From positions 1-29,541 of the forward strand of contig DATJJM010000450.1 in NCBI GenBank assembly GCA_035492535.1: a stretch of DNA of 29,541 nt, given 5' to 3'. A program made the position numbers and the translations under genes. The DNA is from JAMXLO01 sp035492535 (lineage in GTDB: Bacteria > Pseudomonadota > Alphaproteobacteria > Acetobacterales > Acetobacteraceae). Below the pieces are notes generated by a model, which ran no database searches, had not been told where the DNA came from, and worked only from the letters and a program-made list of their open reading frames with translations. The first letter of the stretch is position 1. Every line of letters begins with the position of its first letter. Below, in pieces: positions 16,459 through 24,078 of this stretch.

Positions 16459-17868
16459 ATGGACTATCGTTCCCGGGGTATTCGCACCGGTCTCCTGTTA
16501 GGCACCGCGTTCGTGGCCGGCGTCGCGATCGGTCCGGCCTCTGGCCTGATCGCCGAGAAATTCGGCTATCGTTTCGGCATTCCCATGGCCTTGGCCCAGG
16601 ATGGTAGCCGCGCCGACACTTACCGCCTGCTTACCTTGTTCGGCGACGTATTCGAGCGGGTGCGCGCCGACTATGTCGATCCAACCAGCGACAAGGAGCT
16701 GGTGGAAAACGCGATCAACGGCATGCTGACCGGGCTCGATCCGCATTCCAGCTACATGAACGCGAAGCAGTTCCGCGACATGCAGGTGCAGACCAAGGGC
16801 GAATTCGGCGGACTTGGCATCGAAGTCACGCAGGACAATGGCTTCATCAAGGTGATCAGTCCGATTGACGACACGCCGGCGGCGAAGGCCGGCATCAAGG
16901 CGGGCGACATCATCACCGCGCTGGACGGCAAGACGGTCGAGGGCCTGTCGCTGCAGGACGCGGTGGACAAGATGCGCGGGCCGCCGAATTCCAAGATCAC
17001 GCTGACCATCAAGCGTGTGGGCGTGGACAAGCCGGTCGAAGTTTCGATGCTCCGCGAGGTCATCCACATCCAGGTGGTCAAAGATCGGTTGGAACCGAAC
17101 AACATCGGCTATGTCCGTCTGACGCAGTTCACCGAGCAGGCTGATGCCGGCATCCGCGACGCGATCAAGCGCCTGAAGCAGCAGGCGGGCGGCAAACTCA
17201 CCGCAGTGATCCTGGACCTGCGCAACAACCCCGGGGGGTTGCTGGACCAGGCCGTAGCGGTGTCGGAGGACTTCATCCCGCAGGGCGAGATCGTTTCAAC
17301 TCGCGCCCGCCATTCCGAGGATTCGCAGCGTTGGGATGCCAAAGGTGACGACGTCATCAATGGCGTGCCGCTTGTCGTCTTGATCAATGGCGGCTCCGCC
17401 TCGTCGAGCGAGATCGTCTCGGGTGCATTGCAGGATCATCACCGCGCGGTGCTGCTGGGCACCCGGAGCTTTGGCAAGGGCTCGGTGCAGACCGTTATCC
17501 CGCTGCCGGGCAATGGGGCGATGCGGCTGACCACAGCGCGCTACTACACGCCGTCCGGCCGCTCAATCCAAGGTCAAGGCATCACGCCAGACGTCAAGGT
17601 GGCAGAGACCCGCGATGCGGAGCCACGGTTCGGTCCAGAGCGCGAAGCCGATCTGAACCACATCCTGACGAACCAGGGAGGCACGCCGAATTCGGCCCCG
17701 CCGCCGCGGACGGACTTGCCGCCGATCGCCAAGGACATCCCGGACAAGCCGCCTGAGGGCTTCCCGAAATTCGATGCAACAAAGCCGGACGCGACGGACT
17801 TCCAGTTGCAACAGGCGCTCGTCCTGGCCAAGGCAATGGCGGCGCAGAGCAGCGTCTCCGCCAAGTAA
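16459..17868 (+). CDS. ctpA: Carboxyl-terminal processing protease (S41 family, CtpA)
   Basis: This 469-residue periplasmic serine protease trims proteins from their C-termini. An N-terminal hydrophobic segment (about residues 9-28) acts as signal or anchor. It is followed by a cap region, a PDZ domain (about 100-185, with GGLGIEV and AGIKAGDIITALDG) and the S41 catalytic domain. The Ser-Lys dyad is Ser315 in GGSASSSEI and Lys340 in GTRSFGKGSVQ, 25 residues apart as in known enzymes. The C-terminal 70 residues are Pro-rich and less conserved. The start at 16459 is preferred because GAAGGA sits 8 nt upstream; that motif overlaps the alternative ATG at 16450. It lies between an EnvC-like and a deacetylase-like gene, consistent with control of cell-wall enzymes. 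Confidence 0.95.
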   Translation: MDYRSRGIRTGLLLGTAFVAGVAIGPASGLIAEKFGYRFGIPMALAQDGSRADTYRLLTLFGDVFERVRADYVDPTSDKELVENAINGMLTGLDPHSSYMNAKQFRDMQVQTKGEFGGLGIEVTQDNGFIKVISPIDDTPAAKAGIKAGDIITALDGKTVEGLSLQDAVDKMRGPPNSKITLTIKRVGVDKPVEVSMLREVIHIQVVKDRLEPNNIGYVRLTQFTEQADAGIRDAIKRLKQQAGGKLTAVILDLRNNPGGLLDQAVAVSEDFIPQGEIVSTRARHSEDSQRWDAKGDDVINGVPLVVLINGGSASSSEIVSGALQDHHRAVLLGTRSFGKGSVQTVIPLPGNGAMRLTTARYYTPSGRSIQGQGITPDVKVAETRDAEPRFGPEREADLNHILTNQGGTPNSAPPPRTDLPPIAKDIPDKPPEGFPKFDATKPDATDFQLQQALVLAKAMAAQSSVSAK

Positions 17869-17904
17869 CACGCCCGGGCCTTGGCGGCGCGCGGGGGAAC
17901 GGCG

Positions 17905-19017
17905 ATGCCGGTGCCAGATTTGGGCGCATTGTTCGCGGGCTGGCGCGGGCTGGCGTATTTCTGGCTGCTGGTCGTGGCAGTGCTGGCAGCCGGTGGCGTC
18001 ACCCTGCAGATTCTCGGCCCACCTGCCGGACAGCACCGGGAGGCTGCAACCACGACGCCTCCTTCTGGGACTTCCCCTGGGCTGGCCCAGGTGGCGCCGC
18101 AGCCAGCCAAGCCGGCCCAACCAGAGCAGCAGGCGAAGCAGGCACAGCAGGCAGCGCCCGTCCCTGCGGCCCAGCGCCCCGGCCGCAGCGCGCCTGGCCC
18201 GATCGCCGATCCTGATCCGGCGCTGCTGGAGCCGGTGCCGGGAAGCACGTCCGACCTGCTGCCACGAATCGCCGATGACGGGCGTATGCCGATGCAAGTC
18301 TATGCTGCGGGGTTCGACACCAGTTCGCGTCGGCCGCGCGTCGGAGTCCTGCTCGCCGGCATCGGCCTCAGCCAGAGCGACAGCACCTCGGCGATCCACT
18401 CTTTGCCGGGCGGTATCACGCTGGCATTCTCCCCTTACGCACAGAATCCGGCCAAGCTCCTGGCCGACGCGCGGCTGTCCGAGCACGAATTCCTGTTGTC
18501 CATCCCGATGGAGCCACAAGGCTTCTCGCTGAACGACCCAGGGCCCGAGGCGCTCATGACCAACCTTTCGGTCGAACAGGATCGCACGCGGCTGCTATGG
18601 GCGCTGTCGCGGATCCGCGGCTATGTCGGCGCCACCGCCGCCCTCGGCACCGGGTTGCTGGGCGAGCGCTTTGCCTCGCTGCCCGAAGAATTCCAGCCTG
18701 TGTTGTCGGAGCTGGCACAGCGGGGATTGCTCTACGTCGATCCGCGCGTGGGCGCAGCGCGACTGCCGATGGTCTGGAGCCGGACAGTCGATCTCGTCCT
18801 GGACGAACCCGACGCCGCCACCGCGATCGATGACAAGCTGGTTCAGCTCAGCAATCTGGCTCGCAGCAAGGGGAACGCGCTCGGCCTGGCGACGGCGCCG
18901 CGACCGATCACAATCCAGCGGATCGCCGCCTGGGCTGATGGATTGACCGCGGATGGTCTGGCGTTGGCGCCCGTCAGTGCGTTGGTTCGGCCGCCACCGA
19001 AGGGAACAGGACCATGA
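17905..19017 (+). CDS. Divergent polysaccharide deacetylase family protein (YibQ-like), probably inactive
   Basis: This 370-residue envelope protein has one membrane helix (about residues 17-36), a Pro/Gln/Ala-rich linker (about 45-110) and a divergent polysaccharide deacetylase domain (about 140-360). Family landmarks are PGGITLAFSPYAQN, EFLLSIPMEP and LLWALSRIRGYVG. The usual metal-site blocks are altered. The IDDLG strand reads LLAGIG (149-154), the NHMGSRF block reads TAALGTGLL (244-252) and DSRT reads DPRV (279-282), so carbohydrate esterase activity is doubtful. The ATG at 17905 follows a GGGGGAA stretch; a TTG at 17881 is an alternative. Its stop overlaps the rppH start (ATGA). Position beside EnvC-like and CtpA proteins suggests a cell-wall role. 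Confidence 0.88.
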   Translation: MPVPDLGALFAGWRGLAYFWLLVVAVLAAGGVTLQILGPPAGQHREAATTTPPSGTSPGLAQVAPQPAKPAQPEQQAKQAQQAAPVPAAQRPGRSAPGPIADPDPALLEPVPGSTSDLLPRIADDGRMPMQVYAAGFDTSSRRPRVGVLLAGIGLSQSDSTSAIHSLPGGITLAFSPYAQNPAKLLADARLSEHEFLLSIPMEPQGFSLNDPGPEALMTNLSVEQDRTRLLWALSRIRGYVGATAALGTGLLGERFASLPEEFQPVLSELAQRGLLYVDPRVGAARLPMVWSRTVDLVLDEPDAATAIDDKLVQLSNLARSKGNALGLATAPRPITIQRIAAWADGLTADGLALAPVSALVRPPPKGTGP

Positions 19018-19511
19018 GCGATCCAGCCGCGCTGCCGTATCGGCGCAATGTCGGGGCTGTGCTGTTCAACGCGGCTGGCAAGGTGTTCGTCGCGCGGCGC
19101 GCCGATCTGCCGAATGCCGAGGGGGCGCCTGGCGGCTGGCAACTGCCGCAGGGCGGCATCGACGCCGACGAGGATCCGCGGGCCGCGGTGCTGCGGGAAC
19201 TGGAAGAGGAAATCGGCACCGCCCGCGCCGAGATCATTGGCGAGCACCCGGCGTGGCTCACCTACGACCTGCCGGCGGAGTTGATCGGCGTCGCGCTAAG
19301 GGGACGTTATCGCGGCCAGCGGCAGCGCTGGTTCGCGCTCCGGTTCACCGGTGATGATACCGACATCAGGCTGGACCTCGATCCGCACCCGGAATTCGAC
19401 GCCTGGCGCTGGGCCGATCTGGCTGAGCTGCCGGCACTGGCGGTGGACTTCAAGCGGCCGATCTACCGGATTCTGGCAACCGAGTTCGCGCGGTTCGTGA
19501 CGGCGCCGTAG
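19014..19511 (+). CDS. rppH: RNA 5'-pyrophosphohydrolase (Nudix), RppH
   Basis: This 165-residue Nudix hydrolase removes pyrophosphate from 5'-triphosphate RNA, opening mRNA to 5'-end-dependent decay. The N-terminus PYRRNVGAVLFNAAGKVFVA and the block GGWQLPQGGID match RppH. The Nudix box runs from about residue 47 to 69 with Gly47, Glu53, Arg61-Glu62 and Glu65-Glu66 in RELEEEIG. Late RppH features FALRFTG and EFDAWRW are also present. Dinucleoside polyphosphate hydrolase was the older name for this group. Its start overlaps the upstream stop by 4 nt, so it is translationally coupled to the deacetylase-like gene, and it ends the cluster. Confidence 0.94.
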   Translation: MSDPAALPYRRNVGAVLFNAAGKVFVARRADLPNAEGAPGGWQLPQGGIDADEDPRAAVLRELEEEIGTARAEIIGEHPAWLTYDLPAELIGVALRGRYRGQRQRWFALRFTGDDTDIRLDLDPHPEFDAWRWADLAELPALAVDFKRPIYRILATEFARFVTAP

Positions 19512-19719
19512 CCTCATTCACAGCATGCACCGGCCACGCGGTCGGTGGCGGAGACGCCGGCCAGTCCCCGCTATTTTCGCCAGCTCACCCACGCGGACAG
19601 ACTCCTCGCGCACCTCCCAGCCGCATCTGAACGACGGCCGCGGCAAGGCCAATCGTGCGTGCAGGCTGCACACAGGGTAGCGCGCAGCACTCGAGGTGCG
19701 CAGGTCTTCTCTATGGCCC
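19512..19719. other. Intergenic stretch with no recognised gene
   Basis: These 208 bp lie between the rppH stop and the DMT exporter stop (convergent genes). No reading frame resembles a known protein and I see no stem followed by a T-run. It opens a stretch, continuing through the exporter to 21105, that looks less codon-biased than the rest of the window. Confidence 0.5.
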
Positions 19720-20652
19720 CTATCGCACAGCAAATGAATTCGAGCTGAGTCGAGCCGAGAGCGGGCCTCGACTTACAATGTAGACACCGCCGGACATCAG
19801 CAGCATTGCGATCCAATCGTTCGCCGCTGGCCATTCGCCGAGGATCGGAATGGCCAAAATCGCGGTAGTTGCGGGAGCCAGGGCCGCGAACGATGAGCCG
19901 TTCGATGCGCCAAGAATGCTGACCGCGCGTCCGATACACACGAACGAAATCACAGCTACCAGAAATCCATGCACAAATGCTTGCACGACAAGGTCACGCC
20001 AAGGCGCGTTGAACAGACTGGTCCCGAAAATGCTGGCGTAGACTGGCACGTAAGCGATCAATGACCCGACCGCAGCTATAGCAGCGGCGTGAAGCCCTTC
20101 CAGTCTTGCTTTCCGCATGGCCACGATATAGCTGGCCCACAACATGCCCGCAGCGATGAACATGGCGTGGCCAATGTTCTGTCGCGAACCGGTCGTGCCG
20201 CCTGCTCCCCAGACGATTCCGAGGGCACCTGTGCCGATCAAGACAAGTCCGATCCGCTTGGCAACGGTGAAGGCCTCGCCAAGCACGACGGCGGCCGACA
20301 TCGCGACATAGAGTGGTATAAGCGCCGTATACAGGGACGCCGCGTGTGCTGCCGGTGCGAAAAGCAGACCGCCGTAGGAAACCAACACCATCGGTGCCCC
20401 GCCGCCCAGAATGATCGCTGCCAGTCCCGGCCACCCCAAGCGGTCGGCAGCCAAGCCCTTCTTCAGCAGAAATGGCAGCAAGATCAATCCAGCAACACCG
20501 GAACGAATTGCCACGATGTCCCAGGGTGTGAGGCTTGTCCTGATCCCAAGCCGCACGGCCACGATCCATGATGCCCAATTGGCCACGGCCGCAATGCCGT
20601 AAAGCGCGCCACGGATGTATGCCGTAGTGGCCGGCATGGTGATGGACGACAT
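19720..20652 (-). CDS. DMT superfamily (EamA) transporter
   Basis: This 310-residue inner-membrane protein has about ten hydrophobic helices arranged as two EamA repeats (roughly residues 10-145 and 155-298). Each repeat has the family style, for example AVANWASWIVAVRLGIRTSL in the first and MFIAAGMLWASYIVAMRKAR in the second, with ILAIPILGEWPAANDWI near the end of repeat two. Such proteins usually export amino acids or other small metabolites; the substrate is unknown. GGATAG precedes the ATG at 20652. Codon use looks less GC-biased than in flanking genes. A broken small ORF ends 3 nt before its start, which could be the remnant of an operon partner. Confidence 0.9.
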   Translation of the reverse strand: MSSITMPATTAYIRGALYGIAAVANWASWIVAVRLGIRTSLTPWDIVAIRSGVAGLILLPFLLKKGLAADRLGWPGLAAIILGGGAPMVLVSYGGLLFAPAAHAASLYTALIPLYVAMSAAVVLGEAFTVAKRIGLVLIGTGALGIVWGAGGTTGSRQNIGHAMFIAAGMLWASYIVAMRKARLEGLHAAAIAAVGSLIAYVPVYASIFGTSLFNAPWRDLVVQAFVHGFLVAVISFVCIGRAVSILGASNGSSFAALAPATTAILAIPILGEWPAANDWIAMLLMSGGVYIVSRGPLSARLSSNSFAVR

Positions 20653-20655
20653 GAT

Positions 20656-20860
20656 CTATCCGAGCGCTATGGACCAATGAACATATCGATCAGGCCACTT
20701 TAGCGCCATCCTCTCCATCGTCGAGCGCACCGTCTCGGCCGCGATGTTGCGTCCATCAAAAATGATGGAACAGGAAGCCGACGCACTCCGCCGACCTGCT
20801 CGTGTCCGAAAGGATGTCGATCTGCAGGTTGGGCAGCGCATTCACTTCGACTCGCTGCAT
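20656..20860 (-). pseudogene. Possible frameshifted small ORF upstream of the DMT exporter
   Basis: Two minus-strand frames read as protein-like pieces of one product. An ATG at 20860 opens 34 residues (MQRVEVNALPNLQIDILSD and onward) that end at a TGA in the run around 20756. The adjacent frame continues FDGRNIAAETVRSTMERMAL to a TAG at 20656, only 3 nt before the exporter start. A one-base slip near the T-run at 20755-20765 would join them into about 70 residues. I do not recognise the family, and it may be chance. Confidence 0.25.
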
Positions 20861-21034
20861 CATCCAACCAGAGCGTCGTCAAACCGACCCAGCGGCGCTA
20901 TCGCTGACAGAATCCGCGGCCAGCGCAACACTTGGCAATGGCGGACGATATGCAACCGGCATTCTGCTGCGTATTGACGCAAGTAGCGACGCTGCGCTGG
21001 AATGTTGTGGGCCGGCGGCGGCCAGACATGCAAC

Positions 21035-21060
21035 CAAGGTTGACGCCTTGACCCGTCAAG
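21035..21060 (+). promoter_or_regulatory. Overlapping inverted repeats upstream of dienelactone hydrolase
   Basis: CAAGG-TTGACG-CCTTG (21035-21050) overlaps CTTGAC-CC-GTCAAG (21047-21060). They end 45 nt before the ATG at 21106. The arrangement suits a regulator operator or competing RNA stems. TTGACG could also be a -35 box, but no good -10 is visible at 16-18 nt. Confidence 0.3.
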
Positions 21061-21105
21061 CCATTCTGGCTTTCCGGGACATCCGGCAACACCAGGAGGA
21101 GCATT

Positions 21106-21771
21106 ATGGGCAGCACGATCAACCTGACAGCCGCCGACGGATTTTCATTGTCAGCCTACACCGCCGGGCCGGCGGCAGGAACCAAGGGGCTCGTGGTCAT
21201 CCAGGAGATTTTTGGCGTCAACCACCACATCCGCGACATGTGCGATCGCTTTGCCGCGCAGGGCTATGCGGTGTGCGCCCCGGCACTCTTCGACCGCGTC
21301 GAGAAGGGCGTGGAACTCGGCTACACCCAGGGCGACATCGACGCCGGTCGGGGCTATCGCATGAAGCTCGATGATACCAAGGTGATGGTCGACGTCGAGG
21401 CGGCAGCCAAGCACCTCGCCGGCAAGAAGCTCGGCATCGTCGGCTACTGCTTTGGCGGCACGGTTGCGTGGTGGGGCGCCACGCGCAGCCACAGCTTCGC
21501 AGCCTCCTCCTGCTGGTATGGTGGCGGCATCGCGGGTACCAAGGACGAGCGACCGAACTGCCCGGTGCAGATGCACTTCGGCGAGAAGGATGCCTCGATA
21601 CCAATGACCGATGTCGATGCGATCCGCGCCGCACAACCGAAGGCCGAGTCGTACGTCTATATGGGAGCGGCCCACGGCTTCGGCTGCGATGAGCGGGGCA
21701 GTTTCAGCAAGGCCGACTACGAACTGGCACAACGCCGAACCCTGGAATTGTTCACCAAACATCTCGGCTGA
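21106..21771 (+). CDS. Dienelactone hydrolase family protein
   Basis: This 221-residue alpha/beta hydrolase has the classic dienelactone hydrolase active site: Cys115 in GYCFGG as nucleophile, Asp162 in GEKDASIP and His190 in GAAHGFGC. Glu34 in QEIFGVN is the residue that activates the cysteine in the resting enzyme. The family opens dienelactones in chlorocatechol breakdown, but many members act on other esters. With no catechol genes nearby, a general ester or lactone hydrolase is more likely. AGGAGGAG stands a few bases before the ATG, a strong ribosome site. It is alone in its transcription unit, preceded by a possible operator and followed by a strong hairpin. Confidence 0.94.
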   Translation: MGSTINLTAADGFSLSAYTAGPAAGTKGLVVIQEIFGVNHHIRDMCDRFAAQGYAVCAPALFDRVEKGVELGYTQGDIDAGRGYRMKLDDTKVMVDVEAAAKHLAGKKLGIVGYCFGGTVAWWGATRSHSFAASSCWYGGGIAGTKDERPNCPVQMHFGEKDASIPMTDVDAIRAAQPKAESYVYMGAAHGFGCDERGSFSKADYELAQRRTLELFTKHLG

Positions 21772-21778
21772 CGCCTGC

Positions 21779-21812
21779 CGCCACGCGCGGTCCAGCGCGG
21801 CCGCGCGTGGCG
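21779..21812 (+). terminator. 12-bp hairpin after dienelactone hydrolase
   Basis: CGCCACGCGCGG (21779-21790), a 10-nt loop, and the exact reverse complement CCGCGCGTGGCG (21801-21812) form a perfect GC-rich stem starting 8 nt after the stop. No T-run follows (AATCGGAAGG), so termination may be helped by Rho, or the stem may protect the mRNA end. Confidence 0.55.
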
Positions 21813-21935
21813 AATCGGAAGGCATGTTGACAAGTGCACCCGGCCCGTTGTCTTCGTCGGATGCTTGTTACCGAGAATCACCACAGAATGATCATCACAG
21901 AGCGGACCCGGCCAAGGGACGCACCGGGCCGTGCG

Positions 21936-23447
21936 ATGAACGATGCCATCAGCTGGGATCCGCCAGCCCTTCAAGTGGCGGCGATCTTCATCGCGTTCGT
22001 CCTGGGTCTGGCCTGCTATTACGCGTTCCTCGAGGCACCGACGGCCATCAAGCACGACATGTCGGAGGCGTATGCCTGGGGACAGGAATTCCAACTCGGC
22101 TACAACCAGCATCCGCCATTCTGGGCCTGGCTATGCGCATTGTGGTTCGAGGTCTTTCCTCATACGCAATGGGCATTCGGGCTGCTGAGTGCGCTCAATG
22201 CAGGCATTGGCCTGTGGGGCGCCTGGCACCTGATCGGCGACTTCACGGATGGTCCCAAGCGGGTCGCGGCATGGTCGTTGCTGATCCTGACCCCGCTGTA
22301 CACCGCCTATGCTTACAAGTACAACGCCAACATCATATTCCTGTCGATCTGGCCGTGGACCGCGCACACCTTCATGCGGTCAGTGCAGAGCCGCCGTCCG
22401 GGAGACGCGATCGCCTTCGGCATCTGTGTCGCGTTCGCGCTGCTATCGAAATACTATGCACTGATCCTGGTCGCGACCTGCTTCCTGGCGCTGCTGCAAC
22501 ATCCCGCCAGGTGGCGTTATCTGGCCTCAAGATCGCCGTACGTGTCGATTGCGGTCACGGTGGTGATGTTCGCCCCGCACGCGTGGTGGCTGCTGGCCAA
22601 CAACGCGCCACCGCTGCGCTATCTCTCGGCCGTCTCCGACCAGGAGTGGCCCATGGTGCTCGACCATACCTGGAGGACCTTTTCCGGCGCCGTCGGAATG
22701 AATCTCAGCGTCGTCGCCATCGTGCTTATCGGCGGCTGGCTTGCGCGGCGCAACGGCCAGACCGCGCCGATGCGCGAAATCCGCAGCCCGATGTTCGGTG
22801 TATTGGCAACGCTGGCGCTGGCGCCTTTCATCCTGACCCTGGTCAGTGCGCTGGTGCTGCGCAATCCCCTCACCGACGAGATGACGGTTGGGATCTTCCC
22901 GCTGGTGCCGCTGCTGGTGATCGAACTGATCGGCCGCGGCCCGGTCGAGCGCCTGGGCCGGCTCAGTGTGCACCTGGCGACGGCCCTGATGCTGGGGGCC
23001 GTTCTGCTGTCTCCCGCCATCGCGGCGATTCGCACCTGGGCCTCGCCGGTCGCGATGAAGGTGATGCCATTCGAGGAGGTCGCGCTCGAGGCGACACGGA
23101 TCTGGCACGAGCGGACAGGAAAACCCGTGGGATTCGTTGCGGGTTCCCCTTGGTACGAGAACGCGACGGCGTTCTACAGCCCTGATCATCCCTCGGCATT
23201 TGCGTATTTCGACTACAGCCGGAGCCTGTGGGTGACGCCTGAGCGATTGGCGAAGCGTGGGCTGCTGTCGATCTGCCGGGCCAATGATGCCACCTGCCTC
23301 GCCGACACTGCCAAGTTCGTGACACCAGAGACCACGAAGACCGGGATCACGGTGGCGCATACATTTTGGGGCCACGCGGCCAGGCCCGAGGATTTCGTGG
23401 TGACAATCATCCCGCCACGGGTGCAGGACGCCAAACCGACGGGCTGA
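21936..23447 (+). CDS. Membrane glycosyltransferase, GT39/ArnT-like (dolichyl-phosphate-mannose-type)
   Basis: This protein, 503 residues from this start, has about eleven hydrophobic helices and a C-terminal periplasmic portion (about 390-503). Family features are the first periplasmic loop with acidic residues Asp41 and Glu44 in KHDMSEAYAWGQ and the motif GYNQHPPFWAWL, both typical of GT-C enzymes that take sugars from polyprenyl phosphate. It would transfer a sugar to lipid A, lipid or protein at the periplasmic face; donor and acceptor are unknown. The start is uncertain: the ATG at 21936 gives a family-like N-terminus, while an ATG at 21888 and a GTG at 21834 are in frame, and none has a good ribosome site. 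It stands alone between the hydrolase and rlpA. Confidence 0.87.
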   Translation: MNDAISWDPPALQVAAIFIAFVLGLACYYAFLEAPTAIKHDMSEAYAWGQEFQLGYNQHPPFWAWLCALWFEVFPHTQWAFGLLSALNAGIGLWGAWHLIGDFTDGPKRVAAWSLLILTPLYTAYAYKYNANIIFLSIWPWTAHTFMRSVQSRRPGDAIAFGICVAFALLSKYYALILVATCFLALLQHPARWRYLASRSPYVSIAVTVVMFAPHAWWLLANNAPPLRYLSAVSDQEWPMVLDHTWRTFSGAVGMNLSVVAIVLIGGWLARRNGQTAPMREIRSPMFGVLATLALAPFILTLVSALVLRNPLTDEMTVGIFPLVPLLVIELIGRGPVERLGRLSVHLATALMLGAVLLSPAIAAIRTWASPVAMKVMPFEEVALEATRIWHERTGKPVGFVAGSPWYENATAFYSPDHPSAFAYFDYSRSLWVTPERLAKRGLLSICRANDATCLADTAKFVTPETTKTGITVAHTFWGHAARPEDFVVTIIPPRVQDAKPTG

Positions 23448-23522
23448 CGTTCACACTCCTGCGTTCCATGCGAACCGGACCCGCTGACCGCTGTTTCCTC
23501 CACCTGGTTAAAGGAGGACAGA

Positions 23523-24071
23523 ATGGTCTGGTTCGGGCGTATCACCGCAACAGCGCTGACGGCGATTTGTGCCGGAGCAGCCTGGGCTTCGCCGACGCCC
23601 GGCCCTGAGGCACATCAGGAAGCGACACGGCTGGCTCAGCTTCCGCCCATCGTGCCGCACGGCAGGCAGATCGATCATTCGGGCCGGGCGCAAACCGGCC
23701 GTGCGTCGTATTACGCACACCACTTTGACAACCGGAAGATGGCGAATGGGAAACGGTTCCATCCGAACACAAACGTTGCCGCGAGCAAGAACCTCCCGCT
23801 GGGGACAACGGCGCGTGTGACCAACTTGAACAACGGCAAGTCAGCCACGGTGCATGTCGAGGATCGTGGTCCGTTCGTTGACGGCCGTGTCGTAGACGTG
23901 ACCCCGAAAGTGGCTGGCGAGCTTGACATCCGCGAGGCCGGCGTCGCGCCCGTCGTGGTCGCACCGATTGCGGTGCCGCAAAAGAATGGCGAGGTGAAGC
24001 TGGGGGCCGGAGCAGCCGACGCCAGTCCACAGGAAGTGGCGACGGCAACCCAGGAGGCGGAGGTCAGGTAG
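23523..24071 (+). CDS. RlpA-like septal/peptidoglycan-associated protein (double-psi beta-barrel)
   Basis: This 182-residue exported protein has a signal peptide (MVWFGRITATALTAICAGAA, cleavage after AWA near residue 22). No lipobox cysteine is seen at the cleavage site. A double-psi beta-barrel domain spans about residues 58-147, with GRASYYAHHFDNRKMANGKR, NLPLGTTARVTNLNNGK and VEDRGPFVDGR. Asp114 matches the acidic residue needed by RlpA lytic transglycosylases that cut glycan strands lacking stem peptides. No SPOR domain follows; the tail of about 35 residues is Ala/Glu-rich. AAAGGAGG lies about 6 nt before the ATG. It converges with the encapsulin gene, with 7 nt between the stops. Confidence 0.92.
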   Translation: MVWFGRITATALTAICAGAAWASPTPGPEAHQEATRLAQLPPIVPHGRQIDHSGRAQTGRASYYAHHFDNRKMANGKRFHPNTNVAASKNLPLGTTARVTNLNNGKSATVHVEDRGPFVDGRVVDVTPKVAGELDIREAGVAPVVVAPIAVPQKNGEVKLGAGAADASPQEVATATQEAEVR

Positions 24072-24078
24072 TAGCGGG

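Larger units (their letters stand above)
20653..21105. other. 453-bp gene-poor gap
   Basis: This gap between the divergent DMT exporter and dienelactone hydrolase genes contains no intact recognisable gene. On the minus strand it holds a possible frameshifted fragment (20656-20860). Near its right end two overlapping inverted repeats precede the hydrolase gene (21035-21060). The middle, about 20861-21030, shows nothing I can name. Confidence 0.6.

Noticed and set aside
19571..19582. CTATTTTCGCCA resembling a tRNA 3' end or integration-site remnant
   Set aside because: No T-arm, anticodon arm or matching acceptor strand is found nearby and no integrase is present in the window.
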